This document shows positions 24,097-33,710 of a stretch of 64,000 nt of DNA, piece by piece (position 1 is the first letter of the stretch; each line of letters opens with the position of its first letter). The stretch covers positions 1 through 64,000 of the forward strand of contig JAEXAS010000015.1 in NCBI GenBank assembly GCA_023458095.1, in the 5' to 3' direction. Origin of the DNA: Actinomycetes bacterium. Its GTDB lineage: Bacteria > Actinomycetota > Actinomycetes > Propionibacteriales > Propionibacteriaceae. The position numbers and the translations under genes are program-made. The notes under the pieces were generated by a model. It saw nothing but the letters and a program-made list of their open reading frames with translations, searched no databases and was not told the DNA's origin.

Positions 24097-26682
24097 GTGA
24101 GTATGACTCGGCAAGACCAGCCCCAACCCGATCCCACGACCCCACTGTCCAGACGCCTTCTCGCCCCCCTCGGCCTGACGGCGGGCCTGGTGATCATCCT
24201 TGCCGGCTGTTCCAGCCCCGGCGCCTCGCCAGGCGAGACACCCACCCACACCTCAGAGGTGAATCTCACCCTCCCCGATCTGAGCGCCACCACCTTCTTC
24301 GGCGGAGTCGACGGTCGCACCCTGCTGTTAGCCGGCCTGGTCGTGTGCGTCGGCGGTCTGATCTTCGGCCTGGTGAGCTACCGCGCATTGAAGAACCTCC
24401 CGGTTCACCCGTCCATGCGCGAGATCTCCGAACTGATTTACGCCACCAGCAAGGCCTACCTCCTGCAGCAGGGCAAGTTTCTGCTGCTGCTGTTCGCCTT
24501 CATCGGCACGGTGATCTTCGTCTACTTCGAGTTCCTCGCCGAACTGAGTTGGGCCAAGGTCGCCATCGTGCTGGCCTTCGCCGTGATCGGCATGGCCGGG
24601 TCCTATGCCGTGGCGTGGTACGGCATCCGAGTCAACACCTTCGCCAACTCGCGCACCGCCTTCGCCTCCTTGGCCGGCAAGCCGCTGCCGGTACATCGCA
24701 TTCCGATGCGCTCGGGCATGAGCGTGGGCATGGTGCTCATCTCCTTGGAACTGCTGATGATGCTCATCATCTTGCTGTTCCTGCCCGCAGACATCGCCGG
24801 GGCCTGCTTCATCGGCTTCGCCATCGGTGAATCGCTGGGCGCCTCGGCGCTGCGCATCGCAGGCGGCATTTTCACCAAGATCGCCGACATCGGCGCCGAT
24901 CTGATGAAGATTGTGTTCAAGATCAAGGAAGACGACGCCCGAAACCCCGGTGTCATCGCCGACTGCGTGGGCGACAACGCCGGCGACTCGGTCGGGCCCT
25001 CGGCCGACGGCTTCGAAACCTACGGAGTCACCGGGGTGGCATTGATCACCTTCCTCCTCCTGGGCGTCCCGGACGCCGGCTTGCAGGCCACCTTGCTGAT
25101 CTGGATCTTCACCATTCGCGCGGTCATGCTGGTCGCCTCCGCTGCGTCCTATGTGGTCAACGACTTCCTGGTGCGCAGGCGCTACGCCGACGCCACCCGG
25201 ATGGATTTCGAGCAGCCCCTCACCCAGTTGGTGTGGATCACTTCACTGACCTCCATCGCCCTCACCTTCATCAGCTCCTACCTGATGCTGGGCCATCTCG
25301 GCGGCACTGCGGGCCAGTTGTGGTGGTTGCTGGCCGTCATCGTCTCCTTCGGAACCCTGGCCGGAGCACTGATCCCCGAGCTGGTGAAGGTCTTCACCTC
25401 CACCTCGGCCAAGCACGTGCGCGAGGTGGTGAAGTCCTCCCGCGAGGGCGGACCCAGCCTGAACATCCTGTCGGGTCTGGTGGCCGGGAACTTCTCGGCC
25501 TATTGGTTGGGGATGGCGATCGTGGCGCTGATGGCCGCAGCCTTCGCCGTCAGCCAACTGGGCAACTCCATGGACGCCCTCATGACGGCCCCGGCGGTGT
25601 TCGCCTTCGGGCTGGTGGCCTTCGGCTTCCTCGGCATGGGTCCGGTGACCATCGCGGTGGACTCCTACGGCCCGGTCACCGACAACGCCCAGTCGGTCTA
25701 TGAACTGTCGCTGATCGAAGAGATCGACGATATCGATACCGAACTGCGCACCGACTACGGCTTCACCCCCTCCTGGCAGGTCGCCAAGCAGATGCTGGAG
25801 GAGAACGACGGGGCCGGCAACACCTTCAAAGCCACCGCCAAGCCGGTACTCATCGGAACGGCCGTGGTCGGCGCGACCACCATGATCTTCTCCATCGTGA
25901 TGGCGCTCACCGCCGGACTCACCCAGAACATGGCGAACCTGTCGCTGTTGCATCCGCCCTTCCTGCTGGGGCTGATCACCGGCGGTGCGATCATCTACTG
26001 GTTCACCGGCGCTTCGATCCAGGCAGTGACCACCGGGTCCTACCGCGCCGTGGAGTTCATCAAGGCCAATATCAAGCTCGACGGAGTCACCAAGGCCTCG
26101 GTGCACGATTCGCGCCGTGTGGTGCAGATCTGCACCCAGTACGCCCAAAGCGGCATGCTGAACATCTTCTTGGGCGTCTTCTTCGCCACCTTGGCGTTCG
26201 CCTTCGTGGAGCCGTACTTCTTCGTGGGCTATCTGATCTCCATCGCCACCTTCGGGCTGTACCAAGCGATCTTCATGGCCAATGCCGGCGGGGCGTGGGA
26301 CAACGCCAAGAAGATCGTGGAGGTCGACCTGCACGCCAAGGGCACCGCGTTGCATGACGCCACCATCGTGGGCGATACCGTCGGTGATCCCTACAAGGAC
26401 ACCTCCTCGGTGGCGCTGAACCCGATCATCAAGTTCACCACCTTGTTCGGGCTGCTCGCCGTGGAGTTGGCCGTCAGCCTCACCGCGCAAGGCGCCCAGG
26501 TCTTGGTGTGGGTGCTGGCCGCGGCCTTCTTCGCCATCTCGACAGTCTTTGTCTACCGCTCCTTCTACGGCATGCGAATCCGCGGTGGCATCGGGGAAGC
26601 CGACGGCTTGCCCGCCGAACCGGAATCCTCTCCCCCTCCCGCCACCGTGCGGGATCAGTCGAAAGCTGGTGAACAACGATGA
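24097..26682 (+). CDS. hppA: membrane-bound proton-translocating pyrophosphatase
   Basis: 861 residues from the GTG at 24097 (AAGGGAA 6 nt before); ATG 24103 is the alternative. About 16 membrane segments. The pyrophosphate-binding blocks are GADLMKIVFKIKEDDARNPG, ADCVGDNAGDSVGPSADGFE and, near the end, VGDTVGDPYKDTSS. The segment GNTFKATAKP has Lys where K+-dependent enzymes have Ala, so this should be the K+-independent class. It hydrolyses pyrophosphate and pumps H+. Oddity: a polar and hydrophobic N-terminal extension ends in a lipobox-like ILAGCSSPG about 35 residues in, followed by a Thr/Ser/Pro-rich linker before the first regular helix. The next gene overlaps the stop (ATGA). Confidence 0.95.
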   Translation: MSMTRQDQPQPDPTTPLSRRLLAPLGLTAGLVIILAGCSSPGASPGETPTHTSEVNLTLPDLSATTFFGGVDGRTLLLAGLVVCVGGLIFGLVSYRALKNLPVHPSMREISELIYATSKAYLLQQGKFLLLLFAFIGTVIFVYFEFLAELSWAKVAIVLAFAVIGMAGSYAVAWYGIRVNTFANSRTAFASLAGKPLPVHRIPMRSGMSVGMVLISLELLMMLIILLFLPADIAGACFIGFAIGESLGASALRIAGGIFTKIADIGADLMKIVFKIKEDDARNPGVIADCVGDNAGDSVGPSADGFETYGVTGVALITFLLLGVPDAGLQATLLIWIFTIRAVMLVASAASYVVNDFLVRRRYADATRMDFEQPLTQLVWITSLTSIALTFISSYLMLGHLGGTAGQLWWLLAVIVSFGTLAGALIPELVKVFTSTSAKHVREVVKSSREGGPSLNILSGLVAGNFSAYWLGMAIVALMAAAFAVSQLGNSMDALMTAPAVFAFGLVAFGFLGMGPVTIAVDSYGPVTDNAQSVYELSLIEEIDDIDTELRTDYGFTPSWQVAKQMLEENDGAGNTFKATAKPVLIGTAVVGATTMIFSIVMALTAGLTQNMANLSLLHPPFLLGLITGGAIIYWFTGASIQAVTTGSYRAVEFIKANIKLDGVTKASVHDSRRVVQICTQYAQSGMLNIFLGVFFATLAFAFVEPYFFVGYLISIATFGLYQAIFMANAGGAWDNAKKIVEVDLHAKGTALHDATIVGDTVGDPYKDTSSVALNPIIKFTTLFGLLAVELAVSLTAQGAQVLVWVLAAAFFAISTVFVYRSFYGMRIRGGIGEADGLPAEPESSPPPATVRDQSKAGEQR

Positions 26683-27728
26683 GACGGCTCGCGATCAAAT
26701 GGGATCCGGTCGTGGTCGATTCCGATGGACGAGTCGGTGGCCACGATGCCGGAGCGACCCTGGTGCGACGACTCCTTCGGCTGCGTGCAGATCCCATCCT
26801 GATCGGCCCCGGCCCGCGCCGCGGCGACGGTTTCGAGGTCATGCCACTGGAATTCGTCGACACCGACTCCACCGTCGTGATCAACATGGACGTCCTGGAC
26901 TCCACCAAGGTGTGGCGGGTGTTGCGGGAGCATGGCGAGCACCCCGCGGTGATGAACTTCCAGTGGGGCCCCACCACCACCTACGCCGATCAGGTGCCAC
27001 AACTGGTCGAGGCGCTCAGTTTCGCCATCTTCCCGACCTTCGCCAACTCCGAGCGCACCGCCTCAGCAGTTCGCGAAACCGTGAATCGCTGGACGGTGCG
27101 CGATGTGGCCGCCAAAGCGCGGATCGGCTGGGCGAATCTGGGCTTCACCGTCGAACATGTGCGTCCCCGCCATCACACGGCGATTCCGGTGGTGCTGTAT
27201 CCGGCCATCTATCTCTCAGATCGCAAGCGCCCTCGACTTTTCCTCGACGTGGTCGAACAGGTCCATCGACAGTTGCCCCTGCGGGTATCGATGCGACTTC
27301 ATGAATCCCACCTGGTCTCCGAACTGGCGATGAACCTTTCCCAGAAGGACTGGTACTGGGTCGGCCCCTTGACCGCCACCCGGGTGTCCTACTGGGAGGC
27401 GCTGGCCGGCACCACGGCCTTCCTGGCCACGGCCGTGGAAGAGTCCTACGGGCTGGAATACGTCGAGGCGATGGCGGCCGGCGTGATCGGCATCCTCCCC
27501 GACGCCCCGTGGGCGCGGGCCCTGGTGCCCGAGGGATATCCCTTCCTGTGGAGCAGCCCCGACCAGGCTGTGGCGTTGTTGAAGCGAGCTCTCACCGACC
27601 CCGAGGGCTGCACCGCCGAACTCAACGACCTCGCCGATGGCGATTTCACCGCCTGGATCGCTCGTCGCCATGACGACACCTCGTTCGAGGATTCGCTCAC
27701 CGAACGACTCAACGAATGGTTCGACTGA
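26679..27728 (+). CDS. glycosyltransferase-like protein (GT-B fold, family not identified)
   Basis: 349 residues. The C-terminal half has the nucleotide-sugar site pattern of GT-B enzymes (VEESYGLEYVEAMAAGVIGI then LPDAPWARALVPEGYPFLW). The N-terminal half begins RRLAIKWDPVVVDSDGRVGG and includes VVINMDVLDSTK and MNFQWGPTTTYADQ. Cytoplasmic, no membrane segment. It is coupled to hppA by a 4-nt overlap, but a functional link is not obvious. Donor and acceptor are unknown. Confidence 0.7.
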   Translation: MRRLAIKWDPVVVDSDGRVGGHDAGATLVRRLLRLRADPILIGPGPRRGDGFEVMPLEFVDTDSTVVINMDVLDSTKVWRVLREHGEHPAVMNFQWGPTTTYADQVPQLVEALSFAIFPTFANSERTASAVRETVNRWTVRDVAAKARIGWANLGFTVEHVRPRHHTAIPVVLYPAIYLSDRKRPRLFLDVVEQVHRQLPLRVSMRLHESHLVSELAMNLSQKDWYWVGPLTATRVSYWEALAGTTAFLATAVEESYGLEYVEAMAAGVIGILPDAPWARALVPEGYPFLWSSPDQAVALLKRALTDPEGCTAELNDLADGDFTAWIARRHDDTSFEDSLTERLNEWFD

Positions 27729-27799
27729 CGTCCACCCACCCGGCGTCTGCCACCGGCTCCTCCTCCCATCCATGAGATTGCCACCGTGGACGCCGACGA

Positions 27800-27833
27800 G
27801 ACTGCCCGGCCCTCCGCCAAGGACCGGGCAGTC
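27800..27833 (+). terminator. hairpin between glycosyltransferase and pgl
   Basis: GACTGCCCGG (27800-27809), 14-nt loop, CCGGGCAGTC (27824-27833), perfect 10-bp stem, 70 nt past the glycosyltransferase stop. There is no T-run. Confidence 0.5.
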
Positions 27834-27919
27834 GCCTTCCGTGGGCGAATGGACTCCGAACGCGCCGGTACAGGTAGCATTCGCTCATCTGATGGTCTTG
27901 CATCAAGGGAGCTGACTGA

Positions 27920-28657
27920 ATGACCGTGCCGACAGCACAGGTGATCCGCCACGACGATGCCCAAGACCTTGCCCGGCGCACCGGGCAGCGGCTGTTGGAC
28001 ACCCTGATCGCGCAGCAGGCCGACGGGCACGTACCCCACCTGAGCCTGGCCGGCGGCCGTATCGCCATGGCGACCTACGCCGAGTTCGTCAAGCTGATAC
28101 CGGGCTCGCAGCTCGATCCGTCCCGGCTGGAGCTGTGGTGGTCTGATGAGCGTTTCCTGCCCGCCGACGACCCCGAACGCAATGCCGGACCGGCGTTGGC
28201 CATTCTCGCCCGCGGTTTCGCCATCGATCCGGCCCGGACGCACCCCATGCCCAGCGCGGACGGGATCATCGACGCCGGCGCCTCTGCGGCGACCTACGCC
28301 AAGGAATTGGGCGACACCGCCTTCGATCTGTGTCTGCTGGGCATGGGACCCGACGGCCATGTCGCCTCGATCTTTCCCGCACACCCGTCCAGCGAGCCGA
28401 CCAATCAGCCGGTGATCGGGGTCAGCGATGCCCCCAAGCCGCCACCGGAGCGCATCAGTTTGACCGTCTCACGAATGAACACTTCCGCCGAGATCTGGGT
28501 GGTGGTCAACGGAGCGGAAAAGGCCAACGCGCTCAGCCGCGCCTTGGCCGGCGATGACAAACTTCCCGCAGCCCATGTGCGGGCCCAGGGACGCACCCTG
28601 TGGCTGGTCGACGAGGCCGCCGCCCAGCAACTGCCCTACTTCGAGTGCAGTCTGTGA
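27920..28657 (+). CDS. pgl: 6-phosphogluconolactonase
   Basis: 245 residues from ATG with AAGGGAG upstream. Family motifs: LSLAGGRIAMATYAEF, LWWSDERFLPADDPERNAG and LLGMGPDGHVASIFP. It hydrolyses 6-phosphogluconolactone in the oxidative pentose phosphate pathway. It is the only gene of that pathway in the window (no zwf, opcA or gnd), although it lies near the tpi-pgk-gap block. Convergent with rbpA with a 10-nt gap. Confidence 0.94.
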   Translation: MTVPTAQVIRHDDAQDLARRTGQRLLDTLIAQQADGHVPHLSLAGGRIAMATYAEFVKLIPGSQLDPSRLELWWSDERFLPADDPERNAGPALAILARGFAIDPARTHPMPSADGIIDAGASAATYAKELGDTAFDLCLLGMGPDGHVASIFPAHPSSEPTNQPVIGVSDAPKPPPERISLTVSRMNTSAEIWVVVNGAEKANALSRALAGDDKLPAAHVRAQGRTLWLVDEAAAQQLPYFECSL

Positions 28658-28667
28658 GCGCGAGCGG

Positions 28668-29024
28668 TCAGTAGATGACTTCGCCGGACGCCCGGCGAGC
28701 GCGCAAGGCCTCCAGAGCCTCGGCCAGAATCGCACCGGCCTCGTCTGCGCTGCGACGCTCCTTCACGTAGGCCAGGTGCGTCTTGTACGGCTGAATCTTG
28801 GGCGGGGGCGGCGGATTCTCCGAATCCAGGTTGGCCGGAAGGCCGCAGCGCGGGCAATCCCAGCTGTCCGGAATCACCGCGTCAGCCGCGAACGCCGGAC
28901 GCGTCTCGTGCCGGTTGGCGCAGAAGTATGAGACGTAGAGGCGGGGGGCCGCATCACCGCGCTCGGCTTCACCCATCGGGCCTGCGCCTACTCGGCTGCC
29001 CCGAATAGCACTACCACCTACCAC
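28668..29024 (-). CDS. rbpA: RNA polymerase-binding protein RbpA
   Basis: 118 residues from the GTG at 29024 (GAAGGAG 7 nt before). N-terminal tail with IRGSRVG, zinc-type core (FCANRHE, SWDCPRCGLPA), basic linker PPPPPKIQPYKTHLAYVKER and a C-terminal sigma-binding helix RRSADEAGAILAEALEALRA. RbpA stabilises open complexes with the primary sigma factor in actinobacteria. It is strong evidence for the phylum. Confidence 0.95.
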   Translation of the reverse strand: MVGGSAIRGSRVGAGPMGEAERGDAAPRLYVSYFCANRHETRPAFAADAVIPDSWDCPRCGLPANLDSENPPPPPKIQPYKTHLAYVKERRSADEAGAILAEALEALRARRASGEVIY

Positions 29025-29058
29025 CTGTGTGCTCCTTCTGTACGAACGGGGACGGCCT

Positions 29059-29322
29059 TCAGCCCATCACTCCGAAGTCGCCGAAAAATCGATACAGAAC
29101 CAGCAGGCCGATAATGCTGGTCAACCAGATCAGACCGACGACAATCGTCATCCGATCCAGGTTGCGCTCCGCCACTGAGGTGCCGCCCATCCCGGTGGAC
29201 ATGCCGCCACCGAACAGATCGGACATACCGCCACCGCGACTCTTGTGCAGCAGAATGAAAAGCGCCAGCACGATGCTGGTGATGATGAGCACTATCGACA
29301 AAGTAAGAATCGGCCAGGTCAT
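29059..29322 (-). CDS. secG: preprotein translocase subunit SecG
   Basis: 87 residues from the ATG at 29322, preferred over a GTG 42 nt upstream because family members begin just before the first helix. Two membrane helices (ILTLSIVLIITSIVLALFIL and MTIVVGLIWLTSIIGLLVLY) flank the conserved loop LLHKSRGGGMSDLFGGGM, then SVAERNLDR. It is the accessory subunit of SecYEG. The position after tpiA is a conserved actinobacterial arrangement. Confidence 0.93.
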   Translation of the reverse strand: MTWPILTLSIVLIITSIVLALFILLHKSRGGGMSDLFGGGMSTGMGGTSVAERNLDRMTIVVGLIWLTSIIGLLVLYRFFGDFGVMG

Positions 29323-29407
29323 CTTGCCCGTTGACGCTTCCAACGGAACGAGTAGTGCAATCACGCCGAGAATCCTAACTCAGGTTTGGCCCTGCACCGA
29401 ACCAGCA

Positions 29408-29460
29408 CCGCACCGGCGATCCCCAACCCCGTCTGCGGGGACCAGAAATCGCCGGTGCGG
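29408..29460 (-). terminator. hairpin after tpiA
   Basis: Perfect 13-bp stem CCGCACCGGCGAT (29408-29420) with ATCGCCGGTGCGG (29448-29460) and an inner CCCC/GGGG hairpin. It lies 10 nt past the tpiA stop. It probably ends or attenuates gap-pgk-tpi transcription before secG. Confidence 0.65.
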
Positions 29461-29469
29461 CGAGGTCGA

Positions 29470-30252
29470 TCAGGCAGCGACGTAGTACATGACAATCTTG
29501 GCGAACTCGTCGGCATTCAGGCTCGCACCGCCGACCAGCGCTCCGTCCACATCGGGCTGCGCCATGATCTCGACCACATTGGTGGACTTCACCGAGCCGC
29601 CGTACTGGATGCGCACCGAATCCCCGGCCTGCGCGCCGAAGGTCTGAGTCACATAGCCGCGAATCGCCCCGCAGACTTCCTGGGCGTCCTCGGGGGTGGC
29701 CACTTCACCGGTGCCGATGGCCCAGACTGGCTCATAGGCGATCACCGCAGCCGCAACCTGCTCGGCGGTCAGCGGCGCCAAACATTCACTGACTTGGGCG
29801 AGCACATGGGACACATGTGTTCCGGCCTTGCGGATCTCCAAGACCTCACCGCAACAGATGATGGGGGTCATCCCGGCGGCGAAGACCACCTTGGCCTTTT
29901 CGCCGATGAGCGCATCGGTCTCGGCGTGGTACTCGCGACGCTCGGAGTGCCCGACCACCACATAGCTGCAGTTGAGCTTGGCCAGCATCGCCGCCGACAC
30001 CTCACCAGTGTAGGCGCCGGATTCGTGGACCGAGACGTCCTGGGCGCCCCAGACCAGGGGCAGACCATCACCTTCGATGATGGACTGCACCGATCGAAGG
30101 TCGGTGAACGGCACGATCACCGCAGCCTCGGAGCGGGTCTTGTCGTAGCGGAAGTCCTTCAACGTCCACGCCAGTTGTTGCACCAATCCGGTGGCCTCAA
30201 CATGGTTCAGGTTCATCTTCCAGTTTCCGGCCATTAATGGCGTACGCGCCAT
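29470..30252 (-). CDS. tpiA: triosephosphate isomerase
   Basis: 260 residues from the ATG at 30252; the longer frame runs into pgk. Catalytic residues: N10 and K12 (AGNWKMN), H102 (VVVGHSERREY), E174 (AYEPVWAIGTG). The phosphate loop is YGGSVKSTN and the end is GALVGGASLNADEF. It interconverts dihydroxyacetone phosphate and glyceraldehyde 3-phosphate. The pgk stop is 1 nt before the start. Confidence 0.97.
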   Translation of the reverse strand: MARTPLMAGNWKMNLNHVEATGLVQQLAWTLKDFRYDKTRSEAAVIVPFTDLRSVQSIIEGDGLPLVWGAQDVSVHESGAYTGEVSAAMLAKLNCSYVVVGHSERREYHAETDALIGEKAKVVFAAGMTPIICCGEVLEIRKAGTHVSHVLAQVSECLAPLTAEQVAAAVIAYEPVWAIGTGEVATPEDAQEVCGAIRGYVTQTFGAQAGDSVRIQYGGSVKSTNVVEIMAQPDVDGALVGGASLNADEFAKIVMYYVAA

Positions 30253-30253
30253 G

Positions 30254-31465
30254 TCAGTTCTCCTCTTCCAGCACGGCCAAGCCGGGCAGTTCTTTGCCTT
30301 CCAGGTACTCCAAAGACGCACCGCCACCGGTCGAAATATGACCGAAGGCGTCGTCGGCGAACCCGAGGGTGCGCACCGCAGCAGCCGAGTCTCCCCCGCC
30401 CACCACGCTGAACGCCGCCGAGGTGGCCAAGGCCGTGGCCACAGCCGCGGTGCCTTGGGCCAATTCGGGGATCTCGGACACCCCGACCGGGCCATTCCAG
30501 AACACCGTCTTGGCACTCAGGATCGCCTGCGCGAACAGGGTCTCGGTCTGCGGCCCGACGTCGAGTCCCATTTGATCTGCGGGAATGGCATCGGCACCGA
30601 CCACCGTGACCGGACCGTTCACGGTGCGCGCACCGAAGTCCATTCCGGCGGCCACTCGCACGTCGACCGGCAGCAGAATCTGTTTGCCGGACGCTTTGGC
30701 CTGGGCCAGATAGGACGCACAGGTCTCGACCTTCTCCGCGTCCAGCAAAGAGTTGCCGATCTCGTAGCCCTCGGCTTTGAGGAAGGTGTAGGCCATACCG
30801 CCACCGATGATGAGGGTGTCGGCAACGGTGAGTAGGTTCTCGATCACAGCCAGCTTGTCGGCAACCTTGGCTCCCCCCAGCACCACGACGTAGGGACGCT
30901 GCGGAGTCTCGGTCAGCTTCTTCAGCACCTCGACCTCTGCGGTCACCAGGTATCCGGCTGCGTTGGGCAGCAGTGTGGCCACGTCGTAGACCGAGGCCTG
31001 CTTGCGGTGCACGACACCAAAACCGTCGGAGACGAACGCATCACCGAGCTCGGCGTACTGAGCAGCCAGGGCGGCCCGCTCGGCGTCGTCCTTGGACTCT
31101 TCGCCGGGCTCGTAACGCACATTCTCCAGTAGGACGATTTCGCCCTCGGCCAAAGCGGCGACGCAGGCCTTGGCACCGTCACCGACGACGTCGGGGGCCA
31201 GGGTCACTGCGGTGGGCACCAGTTCGGCCAGACGGGTGGCCACCGGGGCCAGCGAGAATTCGGGCTTGACGGTTCCCTTGGGACGGCCCAGGTGCGCCAT
31301 GATCACGACCTTGGCCCCGGCCTCGACCAGCGCGGTGAGCGTGGGCAGCGCGGCGCGAATGCGGCCATCATCGGTGATGGCACCGTCCTTCAGCGGCACA
31401 TTGAAATCACAGCGGATCAGAACCCGCTTGCCTCGGAGATCCCCGAGGTCGGCAAGAGACTTCAT
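30254..31465 (-). CDS. pgk: phosphoglycerate kinase
   Basis: 403 residues. N-domain LRGKRVLIRCDFNVPL, MAHLGRPKG and LLENVRYEPGEE. C-domain VVLGGAKVADKLAVIENLL, FWNGPVGVSE and GGGDSAAAVR. It makes ATP from 1,3-bisphosphoglycerate. It lies between gap and tpiA; AGAAAGG precedes the ATG. Confidence 0.97.
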   Translation of the reverse strand: MKSLADLGDLRGKRVLIRCDFNVPLKDGAITDDGRIRAALPTLTALVEAGAKVVIMAHLGRPKGTVKPEFSLAPVATRLAELVPTAVTLAPDVVGDGAKACVAALAEGEIVLLENVRYEPGEESKDDAERAALAAQYAELGDAFVSDGFGVVHRKQASVYDVATLLPNAAGYLVTAEVEVLKKLTETPQRPYVVVLGGAKVADKLAVIENLLTVADTLIIGGGMAYTFLKAEGYEIGNSLLDAEKVETCASYLAQAKASGKQILLPVDVRVAAGMDFGARTVNGPVTVVGADAIPADQMGLDVGPQTETLFAQAILSAKTVFWNGPVGVSEIPELAQGTAAVATALATSAAFSVVGGGDSAAAVRTLGFADDAFGHISTGGGASLEYLEGKELPGLAVLEEEN

Positions 31466-31490
31466 AGTCGACCTTTCTGTTCACACCCAA

Positions 31491-31524
31491 CGGGCCGACT
31501 CGCAGCGATGCGCGAGTCGGCCCG
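31491..31524 (-). terminator. gap-pgk intergenic hairpin
   Basis: Perfect 13-bp stem CGGGCCGACTCGC (31491-31503) with its complement at 31512-31524, 8-nt loop. No T-run. It may partly terminate or stabilise the 3' end of the gap message. Confidence 0.55.
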
Positions 31525-31551
31525 TCAGATGATGGTGATTGGTATGAGAAA

Positions 31552-32556
<1,005 letters not shown>

Positions 32557-32676
32557 AGTGAGCGTGTCTCCTTTGTCAACAGATGTCCGGCTCTCTGGGG
32601 GCGGCCCAACCGGATGTGGTCACAACCCTACCGGCTCAGTGCGCCCGGCAAGTGCTATCCAAAACCGTCTCAGCGG

Positions 32677-33663
32677 TCAGTCACCTTCGTCCAACATGTC
32701 GGGACTAAGTACTGCTTCGGTGTTCGGAATTCCTAGTTCGGCGGCACGCTTGTCCGCGGTCGCCAACAGTCGGCGGATCCGGCCCGCGACCGCGTCCTTG
32801 GTCAACGGCGGGGTGTGCAGGCTGCCGAGTTCCTCCAAGCTGGCCTGCTTGTGCTCCAGGCGAAGCTGGCCGGCGATCAGCAGATGCTCCGGGACGTCAT
32901 CGCCCAGGATTTCCAGGGCTCGCTTCACTCGGGCGCCAGCGGCGACCGCCGCGCGTGCCGAACGGCGCAGATTGGCGTCGTCGAAGTTGGCCAGTCGATT
33001 CGCCGAGGCCCGCACCTCTCGACGCAGCCGGCGATCCTCCCAGACCAGCCGGGCCTCCTCGGCGCCCATCAAGGTGAGCATCGCACCGATGGCATCGCCG
33101 TCGCGAATGACCACCCGATCCACGCCCCGCACCTCACGGGCCTTCGACGCCACGCCCAGCCGACGAGCCGCTCCAACCAGGGCCAAGGCGGCCTCCGAGC
33201 CGGGGCAGGTCACCTCCAACGCCATTGAGCGTCCGGGTTCGGTCAGGGAGCCGTGGGCCAGGAAGGCGCCCCGCCACGCGGCCACCGAAACCTCCTTGCC
33301 GCCACCGACGACCTGCACCGGCAGGCCGCGGACCGGGCGTCCGCGCGAATCGATCAGGCCGGTCTGACGGGCCAAAGCCTCACCGTCACGAATGAGCCGA
33401 ACCACATAACGGGTACCCCGCCGCAGACCACTGCCGGTGATGACCACGAAGTCGGAGCTGAAACCGAACAGTTCGGCGATAGCGGTGCGCAGTCGACGCG
33501 CGGCTCCCCCGGTATCCAATTCGGCTTCCACCACGATGCGTCCACCGGCGATGTGCAGTCCATTGGCGAACCGCAGCAGCGAGGCCACCTCTGCCTTTCG
33601 AAGCTCCGGCTTGGTCACCTCCAGGGTGGCCAACTCGGATTTCACCTGCTGCGTCATCGCCAT
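32677..33663 (-). CDS. whiA: WhiA, sporulation/division transcription factor
   Basis: 328 residues from the ATG at 33663. The N-terminal two-thirds is the degenerate LAGLIDADG-like domain (RKAEVASLLRFANGL, YVVRLIRDGE, WRGAFLAHGSLTEPG). The C-terminal part is the DNA-binding helix-turn-helix (SLEELGSLHTPPLTKDAVAG). WhiA controls division genes including ftsZ in actinobacteria. It lies downstream of yvcK as usual. Confidence 0.95.
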   Translation of the reverse strand: MAMTQQVKSELATLEVTKPELRKAEVASLLRFANGLHIAGGRIVVEAELDTGGAARRLRTAIAELFGFSSDFVVITGSGLRRGTRYVVRLIRDGEALARQTGLIDSRGRPVRGLPVQVVGGGKEVSVAAWRGAFLAHGSLTEPGRSMALEVTCPGSEAALALVGAARRLGVASKAREVRGVDRVVIRDGDAIGAMLTLMGAEEARLVWEDRRLRREVRASANRLANFDDANLRRSARAAVAAGARVKRALEILGDDVPEHLLIAGQLRLEHKQASLEELGSLHTPPLTKDAVAGRIRRLLATADKRAAELGIPNTEAVLSPDMLDEGD

Positions 33664-33710
33664 TGTTTTCGACTGCCTTCCCGAAAGCACTTCTCAGAGT
33701 GGGCCATAGC

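Noticed and set aside
27446..28384. 312-codon minus-strand frame across the glycosyltransferase-pgl gap
   Set aside because: Antisense to two recognisable genes, no family signal.
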